The notes beneath the pieces are model-generated. The model worked only from the letters and a program-made list of their open reading frames with translations. It made no database searches and was not told the origin of the DNA. DNA of 11,692 nucleotides. Origin: Candidatus Colimorpha enterica. GTDB lineage: Bacteria > Bacillota > Clostridia > Oscillospirales > CAG-272. The translations under genes and the position numbers were made by a program. Numbering within the stretch: the first letter of the stretch is position 1; each line of letters starts with the position of its first letter. Location of the stretch: assembly GCA_000433515.1 (NCBI GenBank), contig FR891169.1, positions 1-11,692 on the forward strand, read 5' to 3'. This document shows, in pieces, positions 6,283 through 11,692 of this stretch.

Positions 6283-7001
6283 TGTCAGGCTACTGCACGC
6301 ACTCGGTGGGGCCGCTCCTTCACATAACCGGACTGCGCCCGAAAACCGTGACGGGCTTTGAGGGGATATATAACGAGCGCATGGCAAGAATGGGCGCAAG
6401 AGCCGGTCATATGGCGCTTGAGATCGTCCGGCTTGAGAACGGCGCGCTGATAAAGAGCATTCACGGCGTCGGACCGTCGCGGAATTCGGTGTGGTACAGC
6501 ATTTACGGCTCAAAGGGACGGATCGAATCGGCGCGCGAGGACGCGATGGCGGGCGACAACAACCATGTTTACGAGCATCTTGACGATACCGTCTCTGCTC
6601 CCGCAAGCTACGAACACGTGGATGAGCTGACAGAGCAGGGAAAGAAGAGCGGCCACGGCGGAAGCGACATAAAGTGCCTGTATTACGCGGTCGAGAACAT
6701 CCTCGGCGATAAGAATTCCGAGATCGTTGACGTGTACGAGGCTGTCGATATGTGGATGGTCGGGCAGTTCGGATATTTCTCCGCGCTTGCCGGAGGGGTT
6801 CCTGTCGATATCCCCGACCTGCGGAGCAAAGAGGAGCGCGACCGCTTCAGAAACGACACAAGATGCACCGACCCGAAGGCGGCGGGCGATATGCTCCTGC
6901 CGTCATATTCAAAAGGCACGCCGAAGGTCGATGAAGCGGTTTATAACGGCATCCGGCGCAGATGGGAAGAAAAAGAAGCAAAAGCGGAGGAAAAAACGTG
7001 A
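6282..7001 (+). pseudogene. Gfo/Idh/MocA-family oxidoreductase, C-terminal fragment lacking the NAD-binding domain
   Basis: The 239-codon open frame begins with GYCTHSVGPLLHITGLRP. It continues through GARAGHMALEIVRLENGALIKS, VWYSIYGSKGRIESARED and an EIVDVYEAVDMWM segment, all typical of the C-terminal alpha/beta substrate domain of Gfo/Idh/MocA sugar dehydrogenases. Members are usually about 350-430 residues and begin with a GxGxxG Rossmann domain; none is present here. The open frame starts at a GTG (6282) without an RBS of its own, so this is a headless remnant, not a short gene. Upstream sequence in another frame is the Ldh_2 fragment. The lysine- and glutamate-rich tail ends at a TGA that overlaps the ATG of the GNAT gene by one base. 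I infer that the two oxidoreductase genes were neighbours fused by a deletion. Confidence 0.85.
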
Positions 7002-7528
7002 TGGAACAGCTGGTCATGCGATGGACAAACGACGGCAGTCCGGCTGTCATGCCGCAGGTTCCGGAGGGGCTTGGGCTGACCGCGCTTCCGGAGATGAAGG
7101 ACGGGGTGGAGCAGTGGCTCGACGTCGTTCAGTACGGCCTTTCCGAGGGCAGACAGGGACGGGAATACTATGACACCGTGATGGTCGGCCGTGAAAATTA
7201 CGATGCGCAGTACTGTTACCTCATAACCGACGGGGACAGAGCCGCCGCAACCGTTACCGTCATTTTCGACAACGCAAAAGCCGACGGGTATATCCATATG
7301 GTCGCCTGCCGGGAGGAGTACCGCGGACGCGGCATCGGCACGTATATGAACGCGCTGTCGGTCTGGCTTCTGAAAACCCACGGAATGAAAACCGCTTACC
7401 TCACAACCGACGACTGGAGGATCCCCGCGATAAAGTCATATCTGCGTGCCGGGTTCACCCCCGACCTGTCAACCGACGACTTCAGGGCGCGGTGGGAAAA
7501 GATCCTCTCCGGAATCGGAAAACGCTGA
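7001..7528 (+). CDS. GNAT-family N-acetyltransferase
   Basis: The protein has 175 residues. The GNAT acetyl-CoA-binding motif A is clear: a beta strand GYIHMVAC, then REEYRGRGIG with the Q/RxxGxG/A-type loop at Arg108-Gly113 and a following helix. Later ATNDW-like TTDDWRIPAIKSYLRAGF matches the motif B end of the family, where a neutral side chain often precedes YxxxGF. The family moves an acetyl group from acetyl-CoA to an amine; the substrate here is unknown. GCGGAGGA at 6983-6990 lies about ten bases before ATG 7001, and the stop of the oxidoreductase fragment overlaps this start by one base, showing tight coupling within an operon. A GTG immediately before the ATG is an alternative start. 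A terminator follows five bases after the stop, so this is the last gene of the unit. Confidence 0.85.
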   Translation: MEQLVMRWTNDGSPAVMPQVPEGLGLTALPEMKDGVEQWLDVVQYGLSEGRQGREYYDTVMVGRENYDAQYCYLITDGDRAAATVTVIFDNAKADGYIHMVACREEYRGRGIGTYMNALSVWLLKTHGMKTAYLTTDDWRIPAIKSYLRAGFTPDLSTDDFRARWEKILSGIGKR

Positions 7529-7532
7529 AAAA

Positions 7533-7573
7533 ATCAAAAACAGCAGTGCGCACAGCCCTGCTGTTTTTTTGAT
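7533..7573 (+). terminator. Rho-independent terminator after the GNAT gene
   Basis: ATCAAAAACAGCAG (7533-7546) pairs with CTGCTGTTTTTTTGAT (7558-7573) around an 11-base loop, with seven T residues at 7564-7570. It directly follows the GNAT stop codon. The A-run on the left gives it some capacity to act in the other direction too. Confidence 0.9.
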
Positions 7574-7577
7574 AAGA

Positions 7578-7606
7578 TTGACACCGCCCCCACACTGTGA
7601 TATAAT
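7578..7606 (+). promoter_or_regulatory. Perfect consensus promoter for the radical SAM gene
   Basis: TTGACA (7578-7583) and TATAAT (7601-7606) are separated by 17 bases, with TG at 7598-7599 giving an extended -10. The start should fall near 7613. The resulting leader of about 120 bases carries the palindromic repeat at 7646-7723. Confidence 0.85.
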
Positions 7607-7645
7607 ATCAGCGGCACAGCGAAACATCTGCTCCGATTTAAAACT

Positions 7646-7723
7646 CTTTTTTTGATAAAAGTTCTTGGAGTTCTCAGAACCTTCTTTCAAGAAGGTTCTG
7701 AGCGGGTCCGGGCAGCGCCCGGC
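7646..7723 (-). repeat. Palindromic repeat, copy 1 (minus orientation), in leader of radical SAM gene
   Basis: A 14-bp perfect stem (7673-7686 with 7689-7702) is followed by CCGGGC-AGC-GCCCGG (7708-7722), with an AT-rich stretch and AAGTTCTT on the other side. Read on the minus strand the order is a GGGCGCTGCCC hairpin, ACCC, a long hairpin with a TTGAAA tip, then AAGAAC and an A/T-rich tail. This is the same order as at 8664-8735, so both belong to one repeat family. It ends about 10 bases before the ATG of the radical SAM gene. Confidence 0.7.
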
Positions 7724-7733
7724 TGAAATAATC

Positions 7734-8702
7734 ATGAAAAATAATAATCCATTTCCGAATTCGGATACGAATAAAAGATATTATACATACGATTATCATA
7801 TGAGAAAGACGTTCGGCGGGAAGGTCATGAAGATACCGCTTGACGGGGGCTTCACCTGCCCGAACATCGACGGGACGCGCGGGCGGGGCGGGTGTACCTA
7901 CTGCACAAAGCAGACGCTTCCTTACCGCGGGAAACCGCTTGACGTCCAGTTTGAGGAGGGAAAGGCTCCGCTCCTTAAAAAATGGCGGCGCGAGGGGCGG
8001 CGGGAGATGTTCATCCCGTATTTTCAGGTTTTCACGAACACCTACGCGCCGGTTGAAAGGCTGAGAGAGCTTTATTATGCCGCGCTTTCGCTTCCGGAGA
8101 CGGTTGGGTTAAGCATTGCCACCCGCGCGGACTGCATCGACGGCGAAAAAGCCGCGCTTTTACGCGAGATATCGGAAAAGACGTACCTGACGGTCGAGCT
8201 GGGGCTTCAGACGGTTCACGAAAGCACCGCGGCGCTTATAAACCGGGGGCATACCTATGAGGAATTTCTTGCCGGGTACGAAAAGCTGCGCGGGCTTAAC
8301 GTCTGCGTTCACCTGATAAACGGTCTGCCGGGAGAGGATGAGGAAATGATGCTTGAATCCGCCCGCAGTGTCGCGGCTCTGCGCCCGCATTCGGTGAAGA
8401 TACATATGCTCTACCTTGAGCGCGGGTGCAGGATGGCGGAGGATTATCTTGCCTCGCCGTTTCACATTCTCACCGGGGAGGAATACATTTCGGTGACGGT
8501 TTCCCAGCTTGAGCTTTTTCATCCCGACACGGTGATCGGCAGGCTGACGGGTGACGGCATGGCGCAGAATCTTATCGCTCCCCTCTGGTCGGAGAAAAAA
8601 TTCTGCGTTCTGAACGGCATTGACAAGGAATTTGTCCGCCGCGGGTCGTTTCAGGGGAGGAAATTTTTTGGGGCGCTGCCCCAACCCCCGCCTCTTTCTT
8701 GA
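7734..8702 (+). CDS. TIGR01212-family radical SAM protein (YhcC-like)
   Basis: The 322-residue product begins with the family signature YYTYDYHMRKTFGGKVMKIP and then FTCPNIDGTRGRGGCTYC. The three cysteines of CPN...GGCTYC should bind the 4Fe-4S cluster that cleaves S-adenosylmethionine. IPYFQVFTNTYAPVERL, LSIATRADCI, VELGLQTVHESTAALINRGH and LINGLPGEDEEMM are also typical of YhcC/TIGR01212 proteins. The exact reaction of the family is not firmly established. The ATG at 7734 gives the usual N-terminus, but no good RBS precedes it, probably because a palindromic repeat sits just upstream; TTG 7665 would start inside the repeat. The last dozen codons (FFGALPQPPPLS) and the stop lie in a second copy of the repeat, so the C-terminus has been replaced or extended. 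The catalytic part appears whole. Confidence 0.88.
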   Translation: MKNNNPFPNSDTNKRYYTYDYHMRKTFGGKVMKIPLDGGFTCPNIDGTRGRGGCTYCTKQTLPYRGKPLDVQFEEGKAPLLKKWRREGRREMFIPYFQVFTNTYAPVERLRELYYAALSLPETVGLSIATRADCIDGEKAALLREISEKTYLTVELGLQTVHESTAALINRGHTYEEFLAGYEKLRGLNVCVHLINGLPGEDEEMMLESARSVAALRPHSVKIHMLYLERGCRMAEDYLASPFHILTGEEYISVTVSQLELFHPDTVIGRLTGDGMAQNLIAPLWSEKKFCVLNGIDKEFVRRGSFQGRKFFGALPQPPPLS

Positions 8703-8735
8703 AAAGAAAGAGGGGAAAGAAGAACTAAAAAAATT
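8664..8735 (+). repeat. Palindromic repeat, copy 2 (plus orientation), overlapping the 3' end of the radical SAM gene
   Basis: GGGGC-GCT-GCCCC (8670-8682) is followed by ACCCCC and then a stem CCTCTTTCTT (8691-8700) with AAGAAAGAGG (8704-8713). AAGAACT and an A/T tail come next. The parts and their order match the repeat at 7646-7723 on the opposite strand, though the stem sequences differ, with compensating changes that keep the pairing. The stop codon of the radical SAM gene (8700-8702) falls at the tip of the second hairpin. Confidence 0.7.
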
Positions 8736-8800
8736 TTTAATGAGTCGGCTGATGAGCAAATGTTTTTTGGTGGGATCGCGGGGGCTGCGTTTGTCCGACC

Positions 8801-8829
8801 TTGACACCTGTCGGGTGATATGCTATAAT
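8801..8829 (+). promoter_or_regulatory. Perfect consensus promoter for dut-radC
   Basis: TTGACA (8801-8806) and TATAAT (8824-8829) are 17 bases apart, with TG at 8821-8822 giving an extended -10. The expected start near 8836 leaves a leader of about 23 bases containing a GGGGG RBS. Confidence 0.85.
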
Positions 8830-8858
8830 TTCATCATCAGAACTTCCGGGGGTACAAC

Positions 8859-9299
8859 ATGAAGATAAAAGTAAAAAAACTGAGAGACGGGGCGCGGCTC
8901 CCGCTGCTTGCGACCGACGGGGCTGCCGCGTGCGATCTTTACGCGCTGCTTGAAGAGCCGGTAACGCTTGAGCCGGGGCAGAGGTATGCGATACCGACCG
9001 GCATTGCGATCGCTCTTCCCGATGCGGACAGTGTGGCTGTCGTATGTGCGCGGAGCGGGCTTGCGTTGAAGAGAGGAGTGGCTCTTGCGAACGGCATCGG
9101 AGTTATCGACAGCGACTACCGCGGGGAGCTTTTCGTCGCGGCGATAAACAACGACAGTCAGCCGCAGGTCATCGAAAACGGCGACAGGGTCGGTCAGCTC
9201 ATGATCCTGCCGGTCATCCGTGCGGAATACGAGGAGTGCGAAGAGCTTGACGGCACTCAGCGCGGCGCCGGAGGCTTCGGCTCGACGGGAGCAAAATAA
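8859..9299 (+). CDS. dut: dUTP diphosphatase (deoxyuridine triphosphatase)
   Basis: The enzyme hydrolyses dUTP to dUMP and pyrophosphate, keeping uracil out of DNA and feeding dTMP synthesis. The 146-residue length is standard for trimeric all-beta dUTPases. All five motifs are present: I AAACDLYA (22-29, Asp26), II ARSGLA (64-69), III NGIGVIDSDYRGE (78-90, with catalytic Asp84), IV GDRVGQLMI (108-116), and V RGAGGFGSTG (135-144), the flexible glycine-rich tail that closes on the nucleotide. CGGGGGT six bases upstream serves as RBS and the promoter at 8801-8829 gives a short leader. The radC gene follows after 39 bases on the same strand, so the two likely share an mRNA. Confidence 0.96.
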   Translation: MKIKVKKLRDGARLPLLATDGAAACDLYALLEEPVTLEPGQRYAIPTGIAIALPDADSVAVVCARSGLALKRGVALANGIGVIDSDYRGELFVAAINNDSQPQVIENGDRVGQLMILPVIRAEYEECEELDGTQRGAGGFGSTGAK

Positions 9300-9338
9300 A
9301 ATGATCCGGCGGGACGGAAGGGTCAGGAGGGAAAGATC

Positions 9339-10019
9339 ATGTCGGACAGGGAAAATCCGCATACCGGTCACAGGAAACGGGTAAGAAAAAGATTTACCGA
9401 CGAGGGGCTTGAGAGCTTCAGCGATCACGAGATCCTTGAGCTTTTGCTGTTCTACTCCGTCCCGCGCCGGGATACGAACGAAACGGCGCACCGCCTTATT
9501 TCGCGGTTCGGCTCGCTTTCGTCGGTTTTTGACGCCGGGATCGGGGAGCTGACAGACGTTGAGGGGATCAGCCTGAACACCGCGGTGCTGATAAAACTCA
9601 TCCCGGCGCTTTCAAGAGCCTATCTTCTGGACAGGGACACCCGATATCCGTCGTTCCGCGACCCGGAAAAGCTCGGGAGGTATCTTGTGAACAGCTTTAT
9701 CGGCTGCACCGGAGAGCGGCTTATTGCCGTGTATTTCAACAACCGCGGCGAATGCATCGGGAAAACGGTAGTCAGCGAGGGTACGGTCAATTCGACCGAC
9801 ATTCCGGTAAGGAAGATTGCCGAGACCGGTTACCGGATGAAAGCCGCATATTTCGTTCTTGCCCACAACCATCCCGACGGCGACCCGATTCCCTCTGCGG
9901 AGGATATTTCGGCAACGGAGACCTGCACGGAGATATTCTGCCGTCTCGGGATCCCTCTGGCGGAGCATTATGTTATCGGCGGAAATTCCTGCCGCAGGAT
10001 AATTTCTGCGGACGAATGA
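9339..10019 (+). CDS. radC: RadC-family JAB/MPN protein (UPF0758)
   Basis: The 226-residue protein has the typical RadC layout: GHRKRVRKRF and a DHEILELLLFYSVPRRD helical region, then a helix-hairpin-helix-like segment (ISRFGSLSSVFDAGIGELTDVEGI, about 54-77), then the JAMM/MPN+ metalloprotease-like domain. The metal-binding motif HxHx7SxxD is intact (His176, His178, Ser186, Asp189 in AHNHPDGDPIPSAED). The family was once thought to repair DNA, but its actual activity remains unclear. The strong RBS AGGAGGG ends eight bases before the ATG. It follows dut by 39 bases, with no separate promoter seen, and ends at a terminator shared with the convergent NYN gene. It is chromosomal in character, not linked here to any phage or plasmid genes. 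Confidence 0.94.
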   Translation: MSDRENPHTGHRKRVRKRFTDEGLESFSDHEILELLLFYSVPRRDTNETAHRLISRFGSLSSVFDAGIGELTDVEGISLNTAVLIKLIPALSRAYLLDRDTRYPSFRDPEKLGRYLVNSFIGCTGERLIAVYFNNRGECIGKTVVSEGTVNSTDIPVRKIAETGYRMKAAYFVLAHNHPDGDPIPSAEDISATETCTEIFCRLGIPLAEHYVIGGNSCRRIISADE

Positions 10020-10048
10020 CCGGTGAGACGGCATAACGGCGTGACAGT

Positions 10049-10107
10049 AAAAAAACGGAACCTCAGCCGGCAAAAAAGCCGGTTCCGGAGTTCCGTTTTT
10101 TCTTTTT
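10049..10107. terminator. Bidirectional terminator between radC and the NYN gene
   Basis: An A-run (10049-10055) leads into ACGGAAC, with matching GTTCCGT at 10090-10096 followed by a T-run. An inner CCGGC-AAAAAA-GCCGG stem caps it. Runs of A on the left and T on the right let it stop transcripts from both convergent genes (radC on plus, NYN on minus). Confidence 0.85.
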
Positions 10108-10113
10108 CCGAAG

Positions 10114-10893
10114 TCAGTCCGCGTCTATTCCGTCAGCGCGGCATTTCTTCCAGTCAACCGAGATAGACTGGATTATCTTGCCGCCGCCGAAATCGACTTC
10201 CTTCTGAACGACATATCCCTTATCGATCATTGAGTGGAGCGCCATGGCGACGTCCTTTCTTCTTATTCTGTTGAAGCGCGAAACCGATTCGACGGTCGCC
10301 CAGAATGTGGGATACGACTTTTTTGCCTTGTTTTCCTCAAGGTATTTCAGATTTTTGAGTATAAGACGGTATGCGTCGAGATACGGATCAACGATCTCGG
10401 GCAGAAGCTCCACCCAGCTTGCGGTATTTTTCAGCTGGTTGCTTATTGCGCCGCGGATGGCATAGACCCCGACCTTTTTCCCGAGCTGGGAAATAAGAAA
10501 GCTGCACACGGAGTTGAAGTGGCCGTCTCCCGAGAACAGGATAAACGTTCCGATATCCTTCGATTTCATGGCTTTCTGATAAATGTGGTCAAGCATTATG
10601 AAATCGGTAAAATCCTTCTTGAAGCTCGTTGAGGTATTCTGGGTCTCGATTATGTAATTAGAGACTTCGCGGATCCTCGGTATCTCCTGCCTGAGAGCAG
10701 GATTCGAGAAATCGGCAAAGAAAATTATCTCTTCCATCTCGTACTTCTCAGAGAGAGCATCGCGCCACGCCTTTATGTCGGGGCGCATATTGCCAAACAG
10801 CTTGTCGAGCGAAATATACCAGTGCTCGTAATCGACAAACGCAATTGCCTTCGGCTTACCATCCGTCTTTTTTCTTCCGAACAGTCTGAACAT
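10114..10893 (-). CDS. NYN-domain protein (LabA/DUF88-like, PIN-fold) with C-terminal winged-helix-like region
   Basis: The 259-residue product has an N-terminal NYN domain, a PIN-like fold usually tied to RNA cleavage. Acidic residues fit the active site: Asp21 in AIAFVDYEHW, Asp97 and Asp102 in KKDFTDFIMLDHIY, and Asp123 in LFSGDGHF. ADFSNP at about 60-65 is a core strand. After residue 195 the segment YPTFWATVESVSRFNRIRRKDVAMALHSMIDKGYV resembles a small winged helix that could bind nucleic acid; this is my reading, not a confirmed domain. The ATG at 10893 was preferred over upstream codons because AAGGAGG lies six bases before it. Its own promoter is at 10963-10991. The function is unknown; regulatory RNA processing is a guess. 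The stop is near the bidirectional terminator. Confidence 0.85.
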   Translation of the reverse strand: MFRLFGRKKTDGKPKAIAFVDYEHWYISLDKLFGNMRPDIKAWRDALSEKYEMEEIIFFADFSNPALRQEIPRIREVSNYIIETQNTSTSFKKDFTDFIMLDHIYQKAMKSKDIGTFILFSGDGHFNSVCSFLISQLGKKVGVYAIRGAISNQLKNTASWVELLPEIVDPYLDAYRLILKNLKYLEENKAKKSYPTFWATVESVSRFNRIRRKDVAMALHSMIDKGYVVQKEVDFGGGKIIQSISVDWKKCRADGIDAD

Positions 10894-10928
10894 TGTTTCC
10901 TCCTTTCTTCCGTTATTCCGTTTCCGCA

Positions 10929-10942
10929 CCGGCTTATGCCGG
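10929..10942 (-). other. Small stem-loop in the NYN gene leader
   Basis: CCGGC (10929-10933) and GCCGG (10938-10942) form a 5-bp stem with a 4-base TTAT loop (as read on plus) in the leader between promoter and RBS. It may influence mRNA stability; nothing more can be said. Confidence 0.3.
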
Positions 10943-10962
10943 GGACGGTATACGTTATATAT

Positions 10963-10991
10963 ATTTTATCATATATCCGGCGGACAATCAA
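10963..10991 (-). promoter_or_regulatory. Extended -10 promoter for the NYN gene
   Basis: On the minus strand TTGATT (10991-10986) and TAAAAT (10968-10963) are 17 bases apart, with TGA before the -10 making it extended. It lies just after the stop of the PflX-like gene, so the NYN gene can be expressed on its own; no terminator separates the two, so read-through from upstream is also possible. Confidence 0.75.
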
Positions 10992-11012
10992 GCGGTGAAT
11001 GAAAATTTCCGC

Positions 11013-11692
11013 TCACCGCACGACGCCCTCGCCGTCCCATACCGGGATAAAGCTCTCCTCCGCCGTGCCGCCCTCCTGTATGAAGCCGTTTGTTATGCCT
11101 GCTCCGCGTGCATAGGCGACCACCTCCGCATACTCTCTGTCGGTCAGCCGGCGGGAAAGCTCTCCTGTCATTCCGGGCATGGGGGTGTACTGATTCATTA
11201 TGCTTATGTAAATGCTGCTGCCGTATTCTCGGTGCAGGTAGTCGAGGATCCTGACGGAGTCGTCGGTGTGTCCGGGAAGGACGAGATGCCGGACTATCAC
11301 GCCTTTTATCATCATGCCGTCCCCGTCAAAGACCGCCTCTCCCCTCTGGGCGACCATTCGGTCAAGCGACGCTTTTGCGATTTCGGGATAATCCGGTGCG
11401 CCAGACAGCACGGCGGCGAGAGAGGGATCCATGTACTTGAAATCCGGCAGGTAAACGCCGACATAGCCGCGGAGCGAATCGATTACCGTCGGCAGCTCAT
11501 AGCCTCCGCAGTTGTATACGACGGGTATCCACAGTCCCTTTTCCCATGCAAGCTCAAGCGCCGGCGGTATGAACTCCGCCCACGGGGTAGGGGTGACAAG
11601 ATTTATGTTGTGCACTCCCTTTTCCTGAAGCTCAAGGAAAATCTCCGAAAGCCTTTCGGTGCCGACCGGGAAACCAGCGTGTCCGCGGCTCA
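11013..11692 (-). CDS. PflX-like radical SAM protein (COG1313), 5' end beyond window
   Basis: The frame is open from the right edge to TGA at 11013, giving about 225 residues of the C-terminal two thirds. GVHNINLVTPTPW, IPVVYNCGGYE, VGVYLPDFKYMDPSLA, DYPEIAKASLDRM, VIVRHLVLPGHTDDSVRIL and ISIMNQYTPMPGM are strings characteristic of the PflX-type (COG1313) radical SAM proteins, which resemble pyruvate formate-lyase activating enzymes. The CxxxCxxC iron-sulfur motif should be N-terminal and lies outside the window. A GTG at 11615 inside the frame is not the true start, because family homology (GHAGFPVGTERLSEIF) continues upstream to the edge. The precise reaction is not established. It lies on the same strand as the NYN gene with about 120 bases between them. 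Confidence 0.85.
   Translation of the reverse strand, partial: SRGHAGFPVGTERLSEIFLELQEKGVHNINLVTPTPWAEFIPPALELAWEKGLWIPVVYNCGGYELPTVIDSLRGYVGVYLPDFKYMDPSLAAVLSGAPDYPEIAKASLDRMVAQRGEAVFDGDGMMIKGVIVRHLVLPGHTDDSVRILDYLHREYGSSIYISIMNQYTPMPGMTGELSRRLTDREYAEVVAYARGAGITNGFIQEGGTAEESFIPVWDGEGVVR

Noticed and set aside
5764..6606. A 280-codon minus-strand frame opposite the dehydrogenase fragments
   Set aside because: Composition is rich in Arg, Ser and Cys as in shadow frames. The plus strand carries two clear oxidoreductase families here.
6727..7173. Alternative plus-strand frame of 148 codons overlapping the Gfo/Idh fragment and GNAT gene
   Set aside because: It has shadow-like composition rich in Arg, and the overlapping frames have clear family motifs.
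7665..7733. TTG start at 7665 for the radical SAM gene, adding 23 residues
   Set aside because: The added residues would be encoded by the palindromic repeat and lie before the family's normal N-terminus. ATG at 7734 gives the expected protein start.

Overview
The window reads like a chromosomal segment of a moderately GC-rich Bacillota, most likely a gut or rumen Clostridia (Oscillospirales-type) bacterium. This is inferred from strong AGGAGG-type ribosome binding sites, near-consensus TTGACA/TATAAT promoters (several with an extended TGn -10), families such as the GH2 beta-galactosidase, ThuA and TIGR01212 radical SAM proteins, and short palindromic repeats between genes. No taxon can be proven from the sequence alone.

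Layout. (1) Bases 1-540, minus strand: a tRNA-Ser(UGA) gene cut by the left edge, followed at about 200-bp intervals by two more copies of only its 5' half. Both copies stop at the anticodon loop, and a consensus promoter lies beyond the outermost copy. This looks like repeated integration of small elements at a tRNA anticodon-loop attachment site. (2) 560-658, minus: a 32-residue membrane peptide gene with a strong RBS. (3) 749-7528, plus: a carbohydrate-related stretch. It holds a ThuA-domain protein, a block of hairpin repeats, a complete LacZ-type GH2 beta-galactosidase with its terminator, an SGNH/GDSL hydrolase, a broken Ldh_2-type dehydrogenase joined out of frame to a headless Gfo/Idh/MocA oxidoreductase, and a GNAT acetyltransferase ending at a terminator. 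(4) 7578-10107, plus: a TIGR01212/YhcC-like radical SAM gene between two inverted copies of one palindromic repeat, then dut and radC, ending in a bidirectional terminator. (5) 10114-11692, minus: an NYN-domain (LabA/DUF88-like) nuclease-fold protein with its own promoter, and a PflX-like (COG1313) radical SAM protein cut by the right edge.

How the genes work together. LacZ would hydrolyse beta-galactosides. ThuA, SGNH esterase and Gfo/Idh or Ldh_2 oxidoreductases are commonly found with glycoside hydrolases and fit deacylation and oxidation of sugars, but that link here is inference. The dehydrogenase pair appears to have been destroyed by a deletion fusing two genes, so the locus may be decaying, or the junction may be an assembly error. 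The dut-radC part is ordinary housekeeping. The parts most worth a second look are the tRNA-Ser half-gene array, the chimeric dehydrogenase junction, and the repeat pair around the radical SAM gene. No CRISPR array, transposase, integrase or recognisable defence system was seen.
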